A stretch of DNA of 57,949 nucleotides, from NCBI RefSeq assembly GCF_900547735.1, contig NZ_URHZ01000030.1, positions 1-57,949 of the forward strand, written 5' to 3'. The position numbers and the translations under genes were made by a program. Source of the DNA: an uncultured Clostridium sp. Its GTDB lineage: Bacteria; Bacillota; Clostridia; Lachnospirales; Lachnospiraceae. Under the pieces are notes generated by a model that was not told the origin of the DNA, did no database searches, and was given only the letters and a program-made list of their open reading frames with translations. Positions 49,540 to 57,928 of this stretch are shown here, one piece after another; position 1 is the stretch's first letter; the number at the start of each line of letters is the position of its first letter.

Positions 49540-49677
49540 TTAACAAAAAAACATATTATATCCGATAATCAGGCATGAGATGGCGGCACAGACCCACAGG
49601 AAGTTCTTGGGAAAAATGAGTACCAGCATCATTCCAATGCCAATGGAAAATATTACAAGCCCGCATAGACGCCTCAC
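49540..49677 (-). CDS. 45-residue membrane peptide (GTG start)
   Basis: A small hydrophobic protein, (M)RRLCGLVIFSIGIGMMLVLIFPKN..., with two hydrophobic stretches (about residues 4-21 and 25-43) and a Cys at the end. GTG at 49677 follows GGAGGAG by about 8 bases. Codon use fits the neighbours. Not recognised, though such short membrane proteins are common in Lachnospiraceae. It lies 79 bases after gerW and probably is on its transcript. Confidence 0.65.
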   Translation of the reverse strand: MRRLCGLVIFSIGIGMMLVLIFPKNFLWVCAAISCLIIGYNMFFC

Positions 49678-49756
49678 GGCAGTCTCCTCCCTGAATAATC
49701 CGGTTATGAGTAGTATATGCCCGGCCTGGCCGTTTGATGCATCTTAGCGTTTTCCA

Positions 49757-50158
49757 TTATTTTTCGGATAAGTCTTCGGCCATCGCTTCCGCTTTCTCCA
49801 TCACGTCGTCGGAGATCACGCTGTCCTTGCCGCTTGTGAAACGGTTCACAAAATCGGGCACCATATCGATGATTTTCGTTACGGCATCCTGGTGCTTGAT
49901 ATTTACAAGCTTTGTAACCCCGTTCTGTATCACGAGGATCGCGCTTGGGCTCATCTTTGCGCTCATGCCGCCGGCGCCGTTATTCTTGGACGGCTGGCTG
50001 AAAGCGCCTGCCGCCATACCGCAGGTCACATCCACCAGCGGCAGGATGATCGTATCGTCGATCTTCACCGCTTCTCCCACCACGGTTTTTGTGGTCACAA
50101 AATTATCCATTCCTTTAAACAGCGCATCTACCGTAGATGAAAACTGATTATCTGCCAT
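49757..50158 (-). CDS. GerW family sporulation/germination protein (YtfJ)
   Basis: A 133-residue protein of the YtfJ/GerW family, found in spore formers and linked to germination in Bacillus. Features: TVVGEAVKIDDTIILPLVDV, then a Gly/Ala-rich VTCGMAAGAFSQPSKNNGAG stretch and the SPSAILVIQNGVTKLVNI strand. ATG with GAGGAGG. It follows the DUF2953 gene by a 1-base gap; the ytfI-ytfJ-type pair is conserved. Confidence 0.93.
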   Translation of the reverse strand: MADNQFSSTVDALFKGMDNFVTTKTVVGEAVKIDDTIILPLVDVTCGMAAGAFSQPSKNNGAGGMSAKMSPSAILVIQNGVTKLVNIKHQDAVTKIIDMVPDFVNRFTSGKDSVISDDVMEKAEAMAEDLSEK

Positions 50159-50159
50159 A

Positions 50160-51122
50160 TTACATTCCTCCTCGGTTCAGAAACCGCTTAAGCTGTTTCC
50201 TGAAATTTTTATTTAGCAATACTCTGATTCCTGCCATAAGGAGCGTTCCCGTCCGGATGCGCCCTTTTAAAGATACGTTTCCCTCCAGTACCTGTCTGTC
50301 AAAAACGGGTTCAATCACGAGATTATCGCGGTACAGGGGATAGAGAAGAGCCGCCCAGGTAAGCACCTGTCCGGTTATATACGGCTCATCGGATCCAAAG
50401 GTAATATTCCCTTTAAGTTTCACCGGCAAAATGTGGCGTAATACCTTTTTAAGCTGTTTTTTTATCAGCCGGTACGTTTTCCTGTTCTCTTCGTCTTTCA
50501 GAAAAGCCGTCACGGTTTCTTTCCAGTCGTCCGCCTTTTTCAGGGCCGCCATGACATTCCTGATAAAAAGCATCACTCTGCGGAAAAAATTCTGAATCCC
50601 GGCGGCAATGCGTGAAAAAATAGTTCCCTTACCGTTATCTTTATGCGGCGGCACGGGAATTTCTTCCTCAGACCGTAAAAACGGCGCCCCGTCTTCTTCC
50701 TCCGGCTCTTCCACCCCCGGTTTCTCCGGCTCATCTCCGCCCAGTTCCTGTGCGGAAAGAAGCGGTTCCTCTCGGAAATCACCGGTATAACTGTCCGCCA
50801 CGCCGTCGATAAACTCCTCGGCGTCGGGAATAAGTTCTTCCTCCACGGTTTCTTCCGCCTCTTCCCCATTCTCACGGAATACGGGAAAGCCCAGAATCCG
50901 GACCAGTATTTTCAGTTCCCCGTAATAACTCACCCGCACCGACAAAAGATGCAGAAACCACGTCAGACGGAACATTCCCTCCGGCTTTCCGTAATAGGAG
51001 CCCTGCAGCCTGTATCTGAGCGGAACAAGCAGGACAGACAGAAGGATCAATAGGAGCAGTCCCAGGACGGCAAGCAGCAGGAATCCCGCTATTTTTAATA
51101 TTAGCAACAAAATATGGAGCAT
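50160..51122 (-). CDS. DUF2953 membrane protein (YtfI-like)
   Basis: A 320-residue protein with one N-terminal helix (LLLILKIAGFLLLAVLGLLL, about 5-24). An acidic, Glu-rich stretch follows (residues ~90-155, with EEAEETVEEELIPDAEE), then a C-terminal DUF2953 region beginning about residue 225 (LKGNITFGSDEPYITGQVLT). The ATG at 51122 has AGAGGTG 5 bases upstream; a GTG three codons earlier is an alternative. Partner of the GerW gene; function not established. Confidence 0.88.
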   Translation of the reverse strand: MLHILLLILKIAGFLLLAVLGLLLLILLSVLLVPLRYRLQGSYYGKPEGMFRLTWFLHLLSVRVSYYGELKILVRILGFPVFRENGEEAEETVEEELIPDAEEFIDGVADSYTGDFREEPLLSAQELGGDEPEKPGVEEPEEEDGAPFLRSEEEIPVPPHKDNGKGTIFSRIAAGIQNFFRRVMLFIRNVMAALKKADDWKETVTAFLKDEENRKTYRLIKKQLKKVLRHILPVKLKGNITFGSDEPYITGQVLTWAALLYPLYRDNLVIEPVFDRQVLEGNVSLKGRIRTGTLLMAGIRVLLNKNFRKQLKRFLNRGGM

Positions 51123-51127
51123 TCCAT

Positions 51128-51451
51128 TCACCTCTGCCCATTTATAGAAAGAAATTCCTGAATGGAAAACCCGCCTGTTTTCTGGTACATTTCATCTACA
51201 ATATCGCGCACCACTTCCAGTGCCTCATAGTAGTCGGCAGCAATTCCGAGAATCAGTAAATCCTCTTTCTTACTGTAATATTCCGAAAGGAGCACGGCGG
51301 CAGGATAAATATCCATGATATTTTTTCCTCCGGATGAAGGGGTGATCACATGGACTCCGGCCTGAAACCGGCCTTTACGGATATTCTGAATAATCGAAAA
51401 TCGTTTTTTCTTGGCTTTTTGGCCTACATATAAATGCTTATACCAGTGCAT
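51128..51451 (-). CDS. Conserved small protein of unknown function
   Basis: A 107-residue soluble protein: a basic N-terminus (YVGQKAKKKRFSIIQNIRKG) and a central AGVHVITPSSGGKNIMDIYP, then helices (ILGIAADYYEALEVVRDIVDEMY). No family that I recognise. GGAGGG precedes the ATG; it overlaps the 433-residue gene upstream by 14 bases and meets the DUF2953 gene downstream, so all four of these genes appear coupled. Confidence 0.75.
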   Translation of the reverse strand: MHWYKHLYVGQKAKKKRFSIIQNIRKGRFQAGVHVITPSSGGKNIMDIYPAAVLLSEYYSKKEDLLILGIAADYYEALEVVRDIVDEMYQKTGGFSIQEFLSINGQR

Positions 51452-52739
51452 TCCCCTCCACCATTATCTGCTTCAAATTCACCATACTGGCGTCTTTCTC
51501 TGCCGTATCCAGGCACAGCGACAGGCTGTCCCTGATGTACGCCTGGATCTCTTCGAGCGTATTAAACCAGACCGGAATCTCGGCAAGTACCTTTGCCATA
51601 ACGGCTCTAGAAGTAAATTTCGCCGTGCGTTTCAGGCGCGTCTCCAGTTCTGTAAACAGCCGTTCCAGCGAGGTCTCGAAAATCTCGTCCGTCACTTTCA
51701 CGCTGTCTGCGTTCATCGCAAGCGGCGCTGCAAAATTTCCGGAAAGGAGCTGGCCGGCCGCAAAGATATCTTCGTCGCCGGATTCGTACCGATCCATCTG
51801 TTTTACATACTGCTCCCAGTAATACTCCTGTTTTCCCTCCAGAGGGCTGAACAGTTCAATAACACGGCCGTCATCCTCCGTGAAAAACCCGTCTTTTTCC
51901 CTGCTCTTTTTGAGAACCGTCCTCAGGTTTTCGTGAAGAACGGCCTGATACGGAGACGGTTCCGCAAAAGCAGCGGCCAGCATCATTACACACAGATCAT
52001 TAATCAGAGGCGGCAGGCAGATGAGCTGCCCTAAAAGACACGAAAGGTTCTCATAGCTCTCCTCATAGCGGTCCTTGAGATTCCTATACTCCTCTTTAGA
52101 GAGGCTCAGATAATCACAGTTTTCAAGCTCCATGGCCAGGCCTCTGAATTCGGTAAAGAGTTCCGGATCCGCCCCCGCCTTCCCGAATAAGGGCAGCGCC
52201 GCCGCGCTCCGGATCCGCCCGATCATGCGGTCGAGATCGTCCTTGTCTCTTCCTTTGTATGGCCGCAGGCTCTCCTCTATGACACTGTAAAACTTACTCT
52301 TTGTAAAGCGGACGGGAAGTTCACCGATGATTGCCTGGATACGGCGGTTGATATCAAGCTGGTTCTCGCCGTCCATGACAAAGTCCATCAGATCGTCGGC
52401 CAGAACCTCCGGGGTAATCCGGACCGGTTCCGCGCCGTACAGCTTTCTTTCCATTCTGTCGAGAGCGTATTCATGGATACAGTAACAGTCCAGATAAAGT
52501 GTCATCTGGTCTAAAAGGCCCAGTATCCGTTCTCTTACGGCCACCAGGCCGGGATACTCTTTTTTTCCATCCAGAAAGGCCTCCGTCTTTTCGGTGAGCA
52601 TTTCTGCAAAGTCATCCAAGAATCCGGTTGCCTCCGCTTTATCCATATCTTCAAATAAACTGAACAGATTAAGCAAAAATCTTGTGTAGGAATAATAATA
52701 CGCCGCTGAAAGCAGCTTTTTCTTATCAGTACTGCCCAA
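51438..52739 (-). CDS. Large helical protein of unknown function
   Basis: A 433-residue, largely alpha-helical, acidic cytoplasmic protein with no membrane segment and no motif I recognise. It contains many Leu/Tyr-rich repeats of helices (SAAYYYSYTRFLLNLFSLFE, LQLDCYCIHEYALDRMER-like). Start TTG at 52739 with GAAGGGAAG upstream. First gene of a compact block with the 107-residue protein, DUF2953 and gerW proteins. Perhaps lineage-specific and linked to sporulation, by position only. Confidence 0.7.
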   Translation of the reverse strand: MGSTDKKKLLSAAYYYSYTRFLLNLFSLFEDMDKAEATGFLDDFAEMLTEKTEAFLDGKKEYPGLVAVRERILGLLDQMTLYLDCYCIHEYALDRMERKLYGAEPVRITPEVLADDLMDFVMDGENQLDINRRIQAIIGELPVRFTKSKFYSVIEESLRPYKGRDKDDLDRMIGRIRSAAALPLFGKAGADPELFTEFRGLAMELENCDYLSLSKEEYRNLKDRYEESYENLSCLLGQLICLPPLINDLCVMMLAAAFAEPSPYQAVLHENLRTVLKKSREKDGFFTEDDGRVIELFSPLEGKQEYYWEQYVKQMDRYESGDEDIFAAGQLLSGNFAAPLAMNADSVKVTDEIFETSLERLFTELETRLKRTAKFTSRAVMAKVLAEIPVWFNTLEEIQAYIRDSLSLCLDTAEKDASMVNLKQIMVEGNALV

Positions 52740-52776
52740 TTCTTCTTCCCTTCAGCCTTTCTCCTTCATATCCGGC

Positions 52777-52803
52777 AATGAAAAGTCCGCGGGGCGGGCT
52801 TTC
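52777..52803. repeat. GAAAAG/CTTTC hairpin, family 4, divergent copy
   Basis: AATGAAAAGTCCGCG (52777-52791) is the exact inverse complement of CGCGGACTTTTCATT in the copy at 46838-46852; it pairs loosely with CGGGCTTTC. It ends 6 bases before the cinA stop. Confidence 0.55.
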
Positions 52804-52809
52804 GCTGTC

Positions 52810-54063
52810 TTAGTCTTTTTTATACTGGTTCAGAACGGAACGTCTGAGCAGATCCAATGCCTGGACTACCGTCTGCTCCCTGATCTTCTCCCTGTTTCCG
52901 TTAAAATGGAATTCCTCCACTTTGACACTGTCTTTCATGTAGCATGCGATATAGACAAGTCCCACCGGTTTTTCCGGGGTTCCTCCGTCGGGGCCGGCCA
53001 CGCCCGTAACCGCCACACAGATATCGGCGTCGGTTGCAAATACACCGCCGGTCGCCATCTCCTTTGCTGTCTGCTCGCTGACCGCCCCGTATTTCCTGAG
53101 CGTGGTTTTGCTGACATCGAGGACTTTCCTCTTGGCCTTGTTGGAGTAAGTGATAAAGCCCTGGCGGAATACTTCCGATGCGCCCGGGACATTGACAAGA
53201 CGTCCGGCCAGAAGGCCGCCCGTGCAGGATTCCGCAGTCGTCACGGTCAAATCATACTTGGTGAGCAGGCGCACCACAACGTCTTCCAGCGCCTCTTTCT
53301 CATCCGTCGTATAAACGGCTATGCCAAAACGTTTTTTAATCTCTTTCACAACCGGTTTCAGTATCTTCTTGGCCTCGTCATCCGATTCGGCCCTGGCCGT
53401 AACACGGATATGCACTTCCTTTGTCTTTGCGTAGGTTGCGATGGTCGGGTTCGTCTGGTTGTCAATCAGATCGAGGAGCATCTCCTCCACCTTGCTTTCA
53501 CCGAAACCGCAGATTTTGATCATCTGGGAACGGATTATGCCGGACTGTTTTCCCTGGATATAAGGGCTGACCTGCTTTTCGAACATCGGATACATCTCCC
53601 CTGGAGGTCCCGGAAGCAGAATCGCAATTTTGCCGTCTTTCTCCATGGCAAGTCCCGGAGCCGTTCCGTTCTGGTTTTCAAAGACCACGGCGCCTTCCGG
53701 AACGAGAGCCTGCCCCCAGTTGCTGTCGGGCAGTTCGCTCTTCATCCTGAGCTTGTACCACTCTTCCAGATGGGCCCTGACGGAACCGTCCTCGACGAGA
53801 TTAAATCCCATCACCTCCGCACAGACTTCCTTTGTGATATCATCCTCCGTCGGCCCGAGGCCTCCGTTTAAAACAATGACATCCGCCCTGCCAAGCGCGG
53901 TTTTTATCACCTCGGCCATGCGTTCCCTGTTGTCGCCGACCGTCGTCTGATAATAGACGGACAGGCCGAGCATGGCACATTTTTCAGAGAGGTAACGCGC
54001 GTTTGTGTTTACAATATTTCCAAGCAGCAGTTCCGTTCCCACGGAAATCAGTTCAACAACCAT
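52810..54063 (-). CDS. cinA: CinA-family NMN amidohydrolase / competence-damage protein
   Basis: A 417-residue two-domain protein. The N-terminal MoaB/MogA-like domain starts VVELISVGTELLLGNIVNTN and has NGGLGPTEDDITKEV (residues 1-170). The C-terminal CinA domain has TAESCTGGLLAGRLVNVPGAS and FITYSNKAK, then AVTGVAGPDGGTPEKPVG, carrying the nicotinamide mononucleotide deamidase active site. Role: NAD salvage, historically tied to competence. It is 3 bases after pgsA. Confidence 0.95.
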   Translation of the reverse strand: MVVELISVGTELLLGNIVNTNARYLSEKCAMLGLSVYYQTTVGDNRERMAEVIKTALGRADVIVLNGGLGPTEDDITKEVCAEVMGFNLVEDGSVRAHLEEWYKLRMKSELPDSNWGQALVPEGAVVFENQNGTAPGLAMEKDGKIAILLPGPPGEMYPMFEKQVSPYIQGKQSGIIRSQMIKICGFGESKVEEMLLDLIDNQTNPTIATYAKTKEVHIRVTARAESDDEAKKILKPVVKEIKKRFGIAVYTTDEKEALEDVVVRLLTKYDLTVTTAESCTGGLLAGRLVNVPGASEVFRQGFITYSNKAKRKVLDVSKTTLRKYGAVSEQTAKEMATGGVFATDADICVAVTGVAGPDGGTPEKPVGLVYIACYMKDSVKVEEFHFNGNREKIREQTVVQALDLLRRSVLNQYKKD

Positions 54064-54065
54064 CT

Positions 54066-54608
54066 TTAGATGCTCCCTTCTGTAAGAATCCTGAAGTTCT
54101 TTGCGATATAGTCAATAAGTGAAATTACGGTCAGGGCAAGCGCCACCCAGACACAGAGATTTGTAATAAGTGAAAGAGCCGGTATGTTCAGAATCAAAAG
54201 AACCACCGCCACCATCTGGAATGTCGTTTTGAATTTGCCCCAGTAGCTCGCGGCGATTACAACGCCGTTGTCGGAAGCTACCAGCCTGAATCCGCTGATA
54301 ATAAATTCACGGCTGATGATGATGATGACCATCCATGCGGGAAGCTGTCCAAGCTCGATCAGGCAGATCAGCGCGGAGCAGACAAGAAGTTTATCCGCCA
54401 GCGGGTCCATGAACTTGCCGAAATTCGTTACCAGATTATATTTCCTCGCGATCTTGCCGTCCAGCAGATCCGTCAGGCTCGCCACAATAAACAGAACCAG
54501 GGAAATCATACGGAAGGTAGTGTTTTCACCTCCCTGATACAGCAGAAAGAAAACAAAAAAAGGAATCATTATGACGCGCAAAACCGTCAGTTTATTCGGT
54601 AAATTCAT
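54066..54608 (-). CDS. pgsA: CDP-diacylglycerol-glycerol-3-phosphate 3-phosphatidyltransferase
   Basis: Makes phosphatidylglycerol phosphate at the membrane. The 180-residue protein has about four to five helices and the CDP-alcohol phosphotransferase motif D-G-x2-A-R-x8-G-x3-D-x3-D, read here as DLLDGKIARKYNLVTNFGKF then MDPLADKLLV. Start ATG overlaps the rimO 3' end by 17 bases. Usual pgsA-cinA neighbour order. Confidence 0.96.
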   Translation of the reverse strand: MNLPNKLTVLRVIMIPFFVFFLLYQGGENTTFRMISLVLFIVASLTDLLDGKIARKYNLVTNFGKFMDPLADKLLVCSALICLIELGQLPAWMVIIIISREFIISGFRLVASDNGVVIAASYWGKFKTTFQMVAVVLLILNIPALSLITNLCVWVALALTVISLIDYIAKNFRILTEGSI

Positions 54609-55929
54609 CGATCATCTCTCCTATCAAATCATAATCAAGGGCTCCGGTTACTTTTACCCGGCAGAAATCGCCGGACATAAGGGGAACATCCGCACTTACA
54701 AATATCAGTCCGTCCACATTTGGTGCATCCATGTAGGTCCTTCCTACAAAGGCGTTTTCATCCGCCACCTTGCCTTCAATCATAACCTCCAGAGTCTTTC
54801 CGACCATATTTTCAGCCTTCTCAAACGCGATTTCCTGCTGAAGCTCCATAATCTCGTCGCGCCGCTCAGCCTTTATTTCTTCGGGAACCTGATCCGGAAA
54901 CGCTGCGGCGGGGGTATCCTCCTCGGCCGAGTAGGCAAATACGCCCAGACGGTCGAATTCCATATCATCCACAAACTCCATCAGTTCTTCATGATCTTCC
55001 TGCGTCTCTCCCGGAAAACCGGAGATCAAAGTGGTACGGAGCACAATATCCGGCACCTCCGCCCTCAGACGGGCAATCCGTTCCATGAGTTCCGCCTTGT
55101 TCGTCTTTCTTCCCATATTCTTAAGGATCCGGTCGCTGGCGTGCTGGATCGGAATATCCAGATAGTGACAGACCTTCTCTTCCTCCTTAATTACCTGGAC
55201 CAGTTCCTCGGTAATCTCTTCCGGATAACAGTACTGGACTCTGAGCCATTCAATTCCGGAAATCTTTGAAAGACGGCGTAAAAGCTCGGGAAGCGTCTTC
55301 TTCCCGTAGAGATCCACTCCGTAAAGCGTGGTCTCCTGCGCCACCAAAATCAGTTCCTTAACCCCCTGCTCCGCAAGCCCGGACGCCTCCTCTAAAAGGC
55401 GCTCCATCGGCACGCTGCGGTAGGGACCGCGCAGGGATGGGATAATGCAGTAGGTACAGCGTTTGTTGCAGCCTTCCGAAATCTTTAAAAAGGCGTAATG
55501 GCCTCCCGTGGTCACAATCCGTTTCTCCGCCACCTCAGGGAGTGCCGAAAGATCATGGAAACATGCCATATGCTCGCCTTTCAGGGCCGCATTCAATACA
55601 TTCGATATCTCGTCATAGGTGGATGTGCCGAGAATGCCGTCCACCTCCGGGATCTCTTCCATAATCTCTTCCTTATAGCGCTGCGCCATGCAGCCGGTTA
55701 CGATCAGGGCTTTGCAGCTGCCTGATTTTTTCAGTTCCGCCATCTCAAGGATTGTGTTTACGCTCTCCTCTTTTGCGTCATTAATAAAACAGCAGGTATT
55801 CACAAGTATGATATCCGCTTCATTCTCATCGTCGGTAAATGTATGGCCGTCCTTATTTAAAAGGCCCAGCATCATCTCCGTATCCACCAGGTTTTTATCA
55901 CAGCCCAGGGAAATACAAAGTATTTTCAT
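54592..55929 (-). CDS. rimO: Ribosomal protein S12 methylthiotransferase RimO
   Basis: Radical SAM enzyme that adds a methylthio group to Asp of S12. 445 residues: N-terminal UPF0004 domain with CISLGCDKNLVDTEMMLG (Cys ligand), CCFINDAKEES and the GCMAQRYK Cys; radical-SAM core with CNKRCTYCIIPSLRG (CxxxCxxC); C-terminal TRAM domain. Start at 55929 after TGGAGCG. Directly upstream of pgsA. Confidence 0.96.
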   Translation of the reverse strand: MKILCISLGCDKNLVDTEMMLGLLNKDGHTFTDDENEADIILVNTCCFINDAKEESVNTILEMAELKKSGSCKALIVTGCMAQRYKEEIMEEIPEVDGILGTSTYDEISNVLNAALKGEHMACFHDLSALPEVAEKRIVTTGGHYAFLKISEGCNKRCTYCIIPSLRGPYRSVPMERLLEEASGLAEQGVKELILVAQETTLYGVDLYGKKTLPELLRRLSKISGIEWLRVQYCYPEEITEELVQVIKEEEKVCHYLDIPIQHASDRILKNMGRKTNKAELMERIARLRAEVPDIVLRTTLISGFPGETQEDHEELMEFVDDMEFDRLGVFAYSAEEDTPAAAFPDQVPEEIKAERRDEIMELQQEIAFEKAENMVGKTLEVMIEGKVADENAFVGRTYMDAPNVDGLIFVSADVPLMSGDFCRVKVTGALDYDLIGEMIDEFTE

Positions 55930-55968
55930 TCTTTCGCTCCAATCGGTCAATTGTTCTTTTCATTACAT

Positions 55969-56006
55969 AAAAAGCCATCTCCTTGCGCTTTACAGCGCGA
56001 GACGGC
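55969..56006 (-). terminator. Terminator after rpoZ
   Basis: GCCATCTC..GCGC pairs with GCGCGAGACGGC in two stems; on the minus strand it is followed by TTTTTATG. It separates the yicC-gmk-rpoZ operon from rimO. Confidence 0.75.
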
Positions 56007-56014
56007 CTTCTTCT

Positions 56015-56275
56015 TTAGTATTCGATCTCATCTTCAGGAGTATTATCGTCATTGATAATCTTAACTTTGGACTGATACAGCTCGTCAATGGCAATGGAAA
56101 GCGGTTTTCTTGCATCGGCCGGTACGGCGGACTCTTCCCCCGCGATCAACTGTCTGGCGCGCTTTGCCGTGGCAATGACGATAGAATAACGGCTCTGGAT
56201 TAACGGCTCGTCGCCGGGCTCCACACCGCTGTTTACAACTTTAATTAAATCATTATAGGATGGACGTAACATCAT
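56015..56275 (-). CDS. rpoZ: DNA-directed RNA polymerase omega subunit
   Basis: Small subunit that helps fold beta' and assemble the core polymerase. The 86-residue protein starts MMLRPSYNDLIKVVNSGVEP; the conserved RYSIVIATAKRARQLI helix at residues 29-44 is the family mark. Third gene of yicC-gmk-rpoZ. Confidence 0.94.
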   Translation of the reverse strand: MMLRPSYNDLIKVVNSGVEPGDEPLIQSRYSIVIATAKRARQLIAGEESAVPADARKPLSIAIDELYQSKVKIINDDNTPEDEIEY

Positions 56276-56292
56276 AATCGATCAGGCTCCTT

Positions 56293-56916
56293 TCAAAAGT
56301 CCTTCATTTCTTCTCTGATTGTTCTGATAAAAGTTAAATGACTGCTCACCTTGGCATGCATCGACTGGATCAGATGGTGCATCCTGTCCACACATTCGTC
56401 AATATCATCATTGACCAGGAGGAAATCATAATTTTCAATTCCTTCGGCCTCTTTCGCAGCTCTTGAAAGTCTCGCATTGATCGTTTCAATCGGCTCCGTG
56501 CCTCTGTTCACAAGGCGGCGGCGCAGCTCCTCTGCGCTGGGAGGCGTAATAAACACCAGAACTGCCTCGGGAAACTTCTCCTTGATCTTGAGCGCTCCCT
56601 GAATCTCAATTTCCAAAAGCACGTCTTTGCCGGCTTTCATGCTGGAATCGACATACTCTCTCGGTGTTCCATAGTAATTCCCGACATACTGGGCATACTC
56701 CACCAGCAGATCGTTCTCTATCATCTCTTCAAATTCTTCACGTGTTTTGAAAAAATATTCTCTTCCGTCTTCTTCTCCGTCCCTTGGGCCGCGGGTTGTT
56801 GCGGAAATTGATAAAGCATAGTTATCATATTTTGTAAGAAGGGCCTTCATTAACGTCCCTTTGCCTGCGCCCGAGAATCCGGAAACAACCACTAAAACAC
56901 CCTGATTATTCATCAT
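56293..56916 (-). CDS. gmk: Guanylate kinase
   Basis: Phosphorylates GMP to GDP. 207 residues with the P-loop SGFSGAGKGTLMKALL, SATTRGPRDGEEDGREYFF and the LID region TPPSAEELRRRLVNRG. Overlaps nothing; located between yicC and rpoZ in the usual cluster. Confidence 0.97.
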   Translation of the reverse strand: MMNNQGVLVVVSGFSGAGKGTLMKALLTKYDNYALSISATTRGPRDGEEDGREYFFKTREEFEEMIENDLLVEYAQYVGNYYGTPREYVDSSMKAGKDVLLEIEIQGALKIKEKFPEAVLVFITPPSAEELRRRLVNRGTEPIETINARLSRAAKEAEGIENYDFLLVNDDIDECVDRMHHLIQSMHAKVSSHLTFIRTIREEMKDF

Positions 56917-56943
56917 ACAAGTCTCCGTCTGTCTTAATTGTCA

Positions 56944-57822
56944 TTACTCAATATTCTGAATCTGTTCCCTGACCTTCTCGATCTCGGTCTTTAAGGCAAT
57001 CGCCTTATCGGACACTTCCAGATCATTGGCCTTGGAAAGGATCGTGTTGGCCTCGCGGTTCATCTCCTGGGCGATAAAGTCGAGCTTTCTGCCCACGCTT
57101 CCGCCGGCAGTCAGTTCCGCTTTCGTAGCCTCGATATGGCTTCTGAGACGCACGGTCTCCTCGTCGGTACAAATCTTATCGGCAAAAATAGTAACTTCTG
57201 CGGCGATTCTGCCTTCATCGATGGAAGAACTTTCCAGAAGCTCCTTCACCTTCTCTTCCAGCCTGGTTCTGTATTCATCCATGATCTTCGGCGAGCGTTT
57301 CTCAACCTCGTCCACCAGACCGGTCATATAGTCAAGCTTACCCAGAAGATCATTCTTCAGGTTCTCGCCTTCCGTGATTCTGCTGTCTACAAACCTGACG
57401 GCGGCTCCGCTGACGGCCTCCTCCAGAATCTTCCACATATGCTCCTCATCCTCCGGCTCCTGCTCCATCGTAAGGATCTCAGGAAATCTTGCCAGCGACG
57501 ACACCCGGACATCGTTCTCAATGCCGAACTGCTCCGACATCCTGCGGAAATATTCCATGTATTCTGCCGCCAGAGAGGCATTGTAGTTAAGAGACATCCG
57601 GCCTTCGGTATAGTCTTCATAGGAAATAAACAGATCCACCTTGCCGCGCTGGATATACTTCTTAAGCAGGTTTCGGATCCCTGCTTCAAAGAAATTAAAC
57701 TTCTTCGGCATCTTGATGCTCAGATCCAGATAACGGTGGTTAACCGCCTTCATCTCCACTGAAATCTTATATTCTTCCGTCGCAATTTCACAACGTCCGA
57801 ACCCGGTCATACTCTTTAACAT
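56944..57822 (-). CDS. YicC family endoribonuclease-related protein
   Basis: A 292-residue YicC/YloC protein. Family blocks: MLKSMTGFGR at the start (characteristic), MKAVNHRYLDLSIKMPKKFN, and the C-terminal GRKLDFIAQEMNREANTILSKAND. The E. coli member is reported to act as an endoribonuclease. First gene of the yicC-gmk-rpoZ operon under a consensus promoter. I see no remA between yicC and gmk. Confidence 0.95.
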   Translation of the reverse strand: MLKSMTGFGRCEIATEEYKISVEMKAVNHRYLDLSIKMPKKFNFFEAGIRNLLKKYIQRGKVDLFISYEDYTEGRMSLNYNASLAAEYMEYFRRMSEQFGIENDVRVSSLARFPEILTMEQEPEDEEHMWKILEEAVSGAAVRFVDSRITEGENLKNDLLGKLDYMTGLVDEVEKRSPKIMDEYRTRLEEKVKELLESSSIDEGRIAAEVTIFADKICTDEETVRLRSHIEATKAELTAGGSVGRKLDFIAQEMNREANTILSKANDLEVSDKAIALKTEIEKVREQIQNIE

Positions 57823-57854
57823 GACAGTACCCTCTTTCGTCCATAGATAATGGT

Positions 57855-57883
57855 ATTATAATGCAAATGGGAAAGGGAGTCAA
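57855..57883 (-). promoter_or_regulatory. Consensus promoter of the yicC-gmk-rpoZ operon
   Basis: Minus strand: TTGACT (57878-57883), 17-base spacer, TATAAT (57855-57860); about 30 bases of leader to the ATG. Confidence 0.85.
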
Positions 57884-57928
57884 CTGAATTGTGTGGGATT
57901 TAGTTGAGATGCGAGGACGCCTCTGTAA

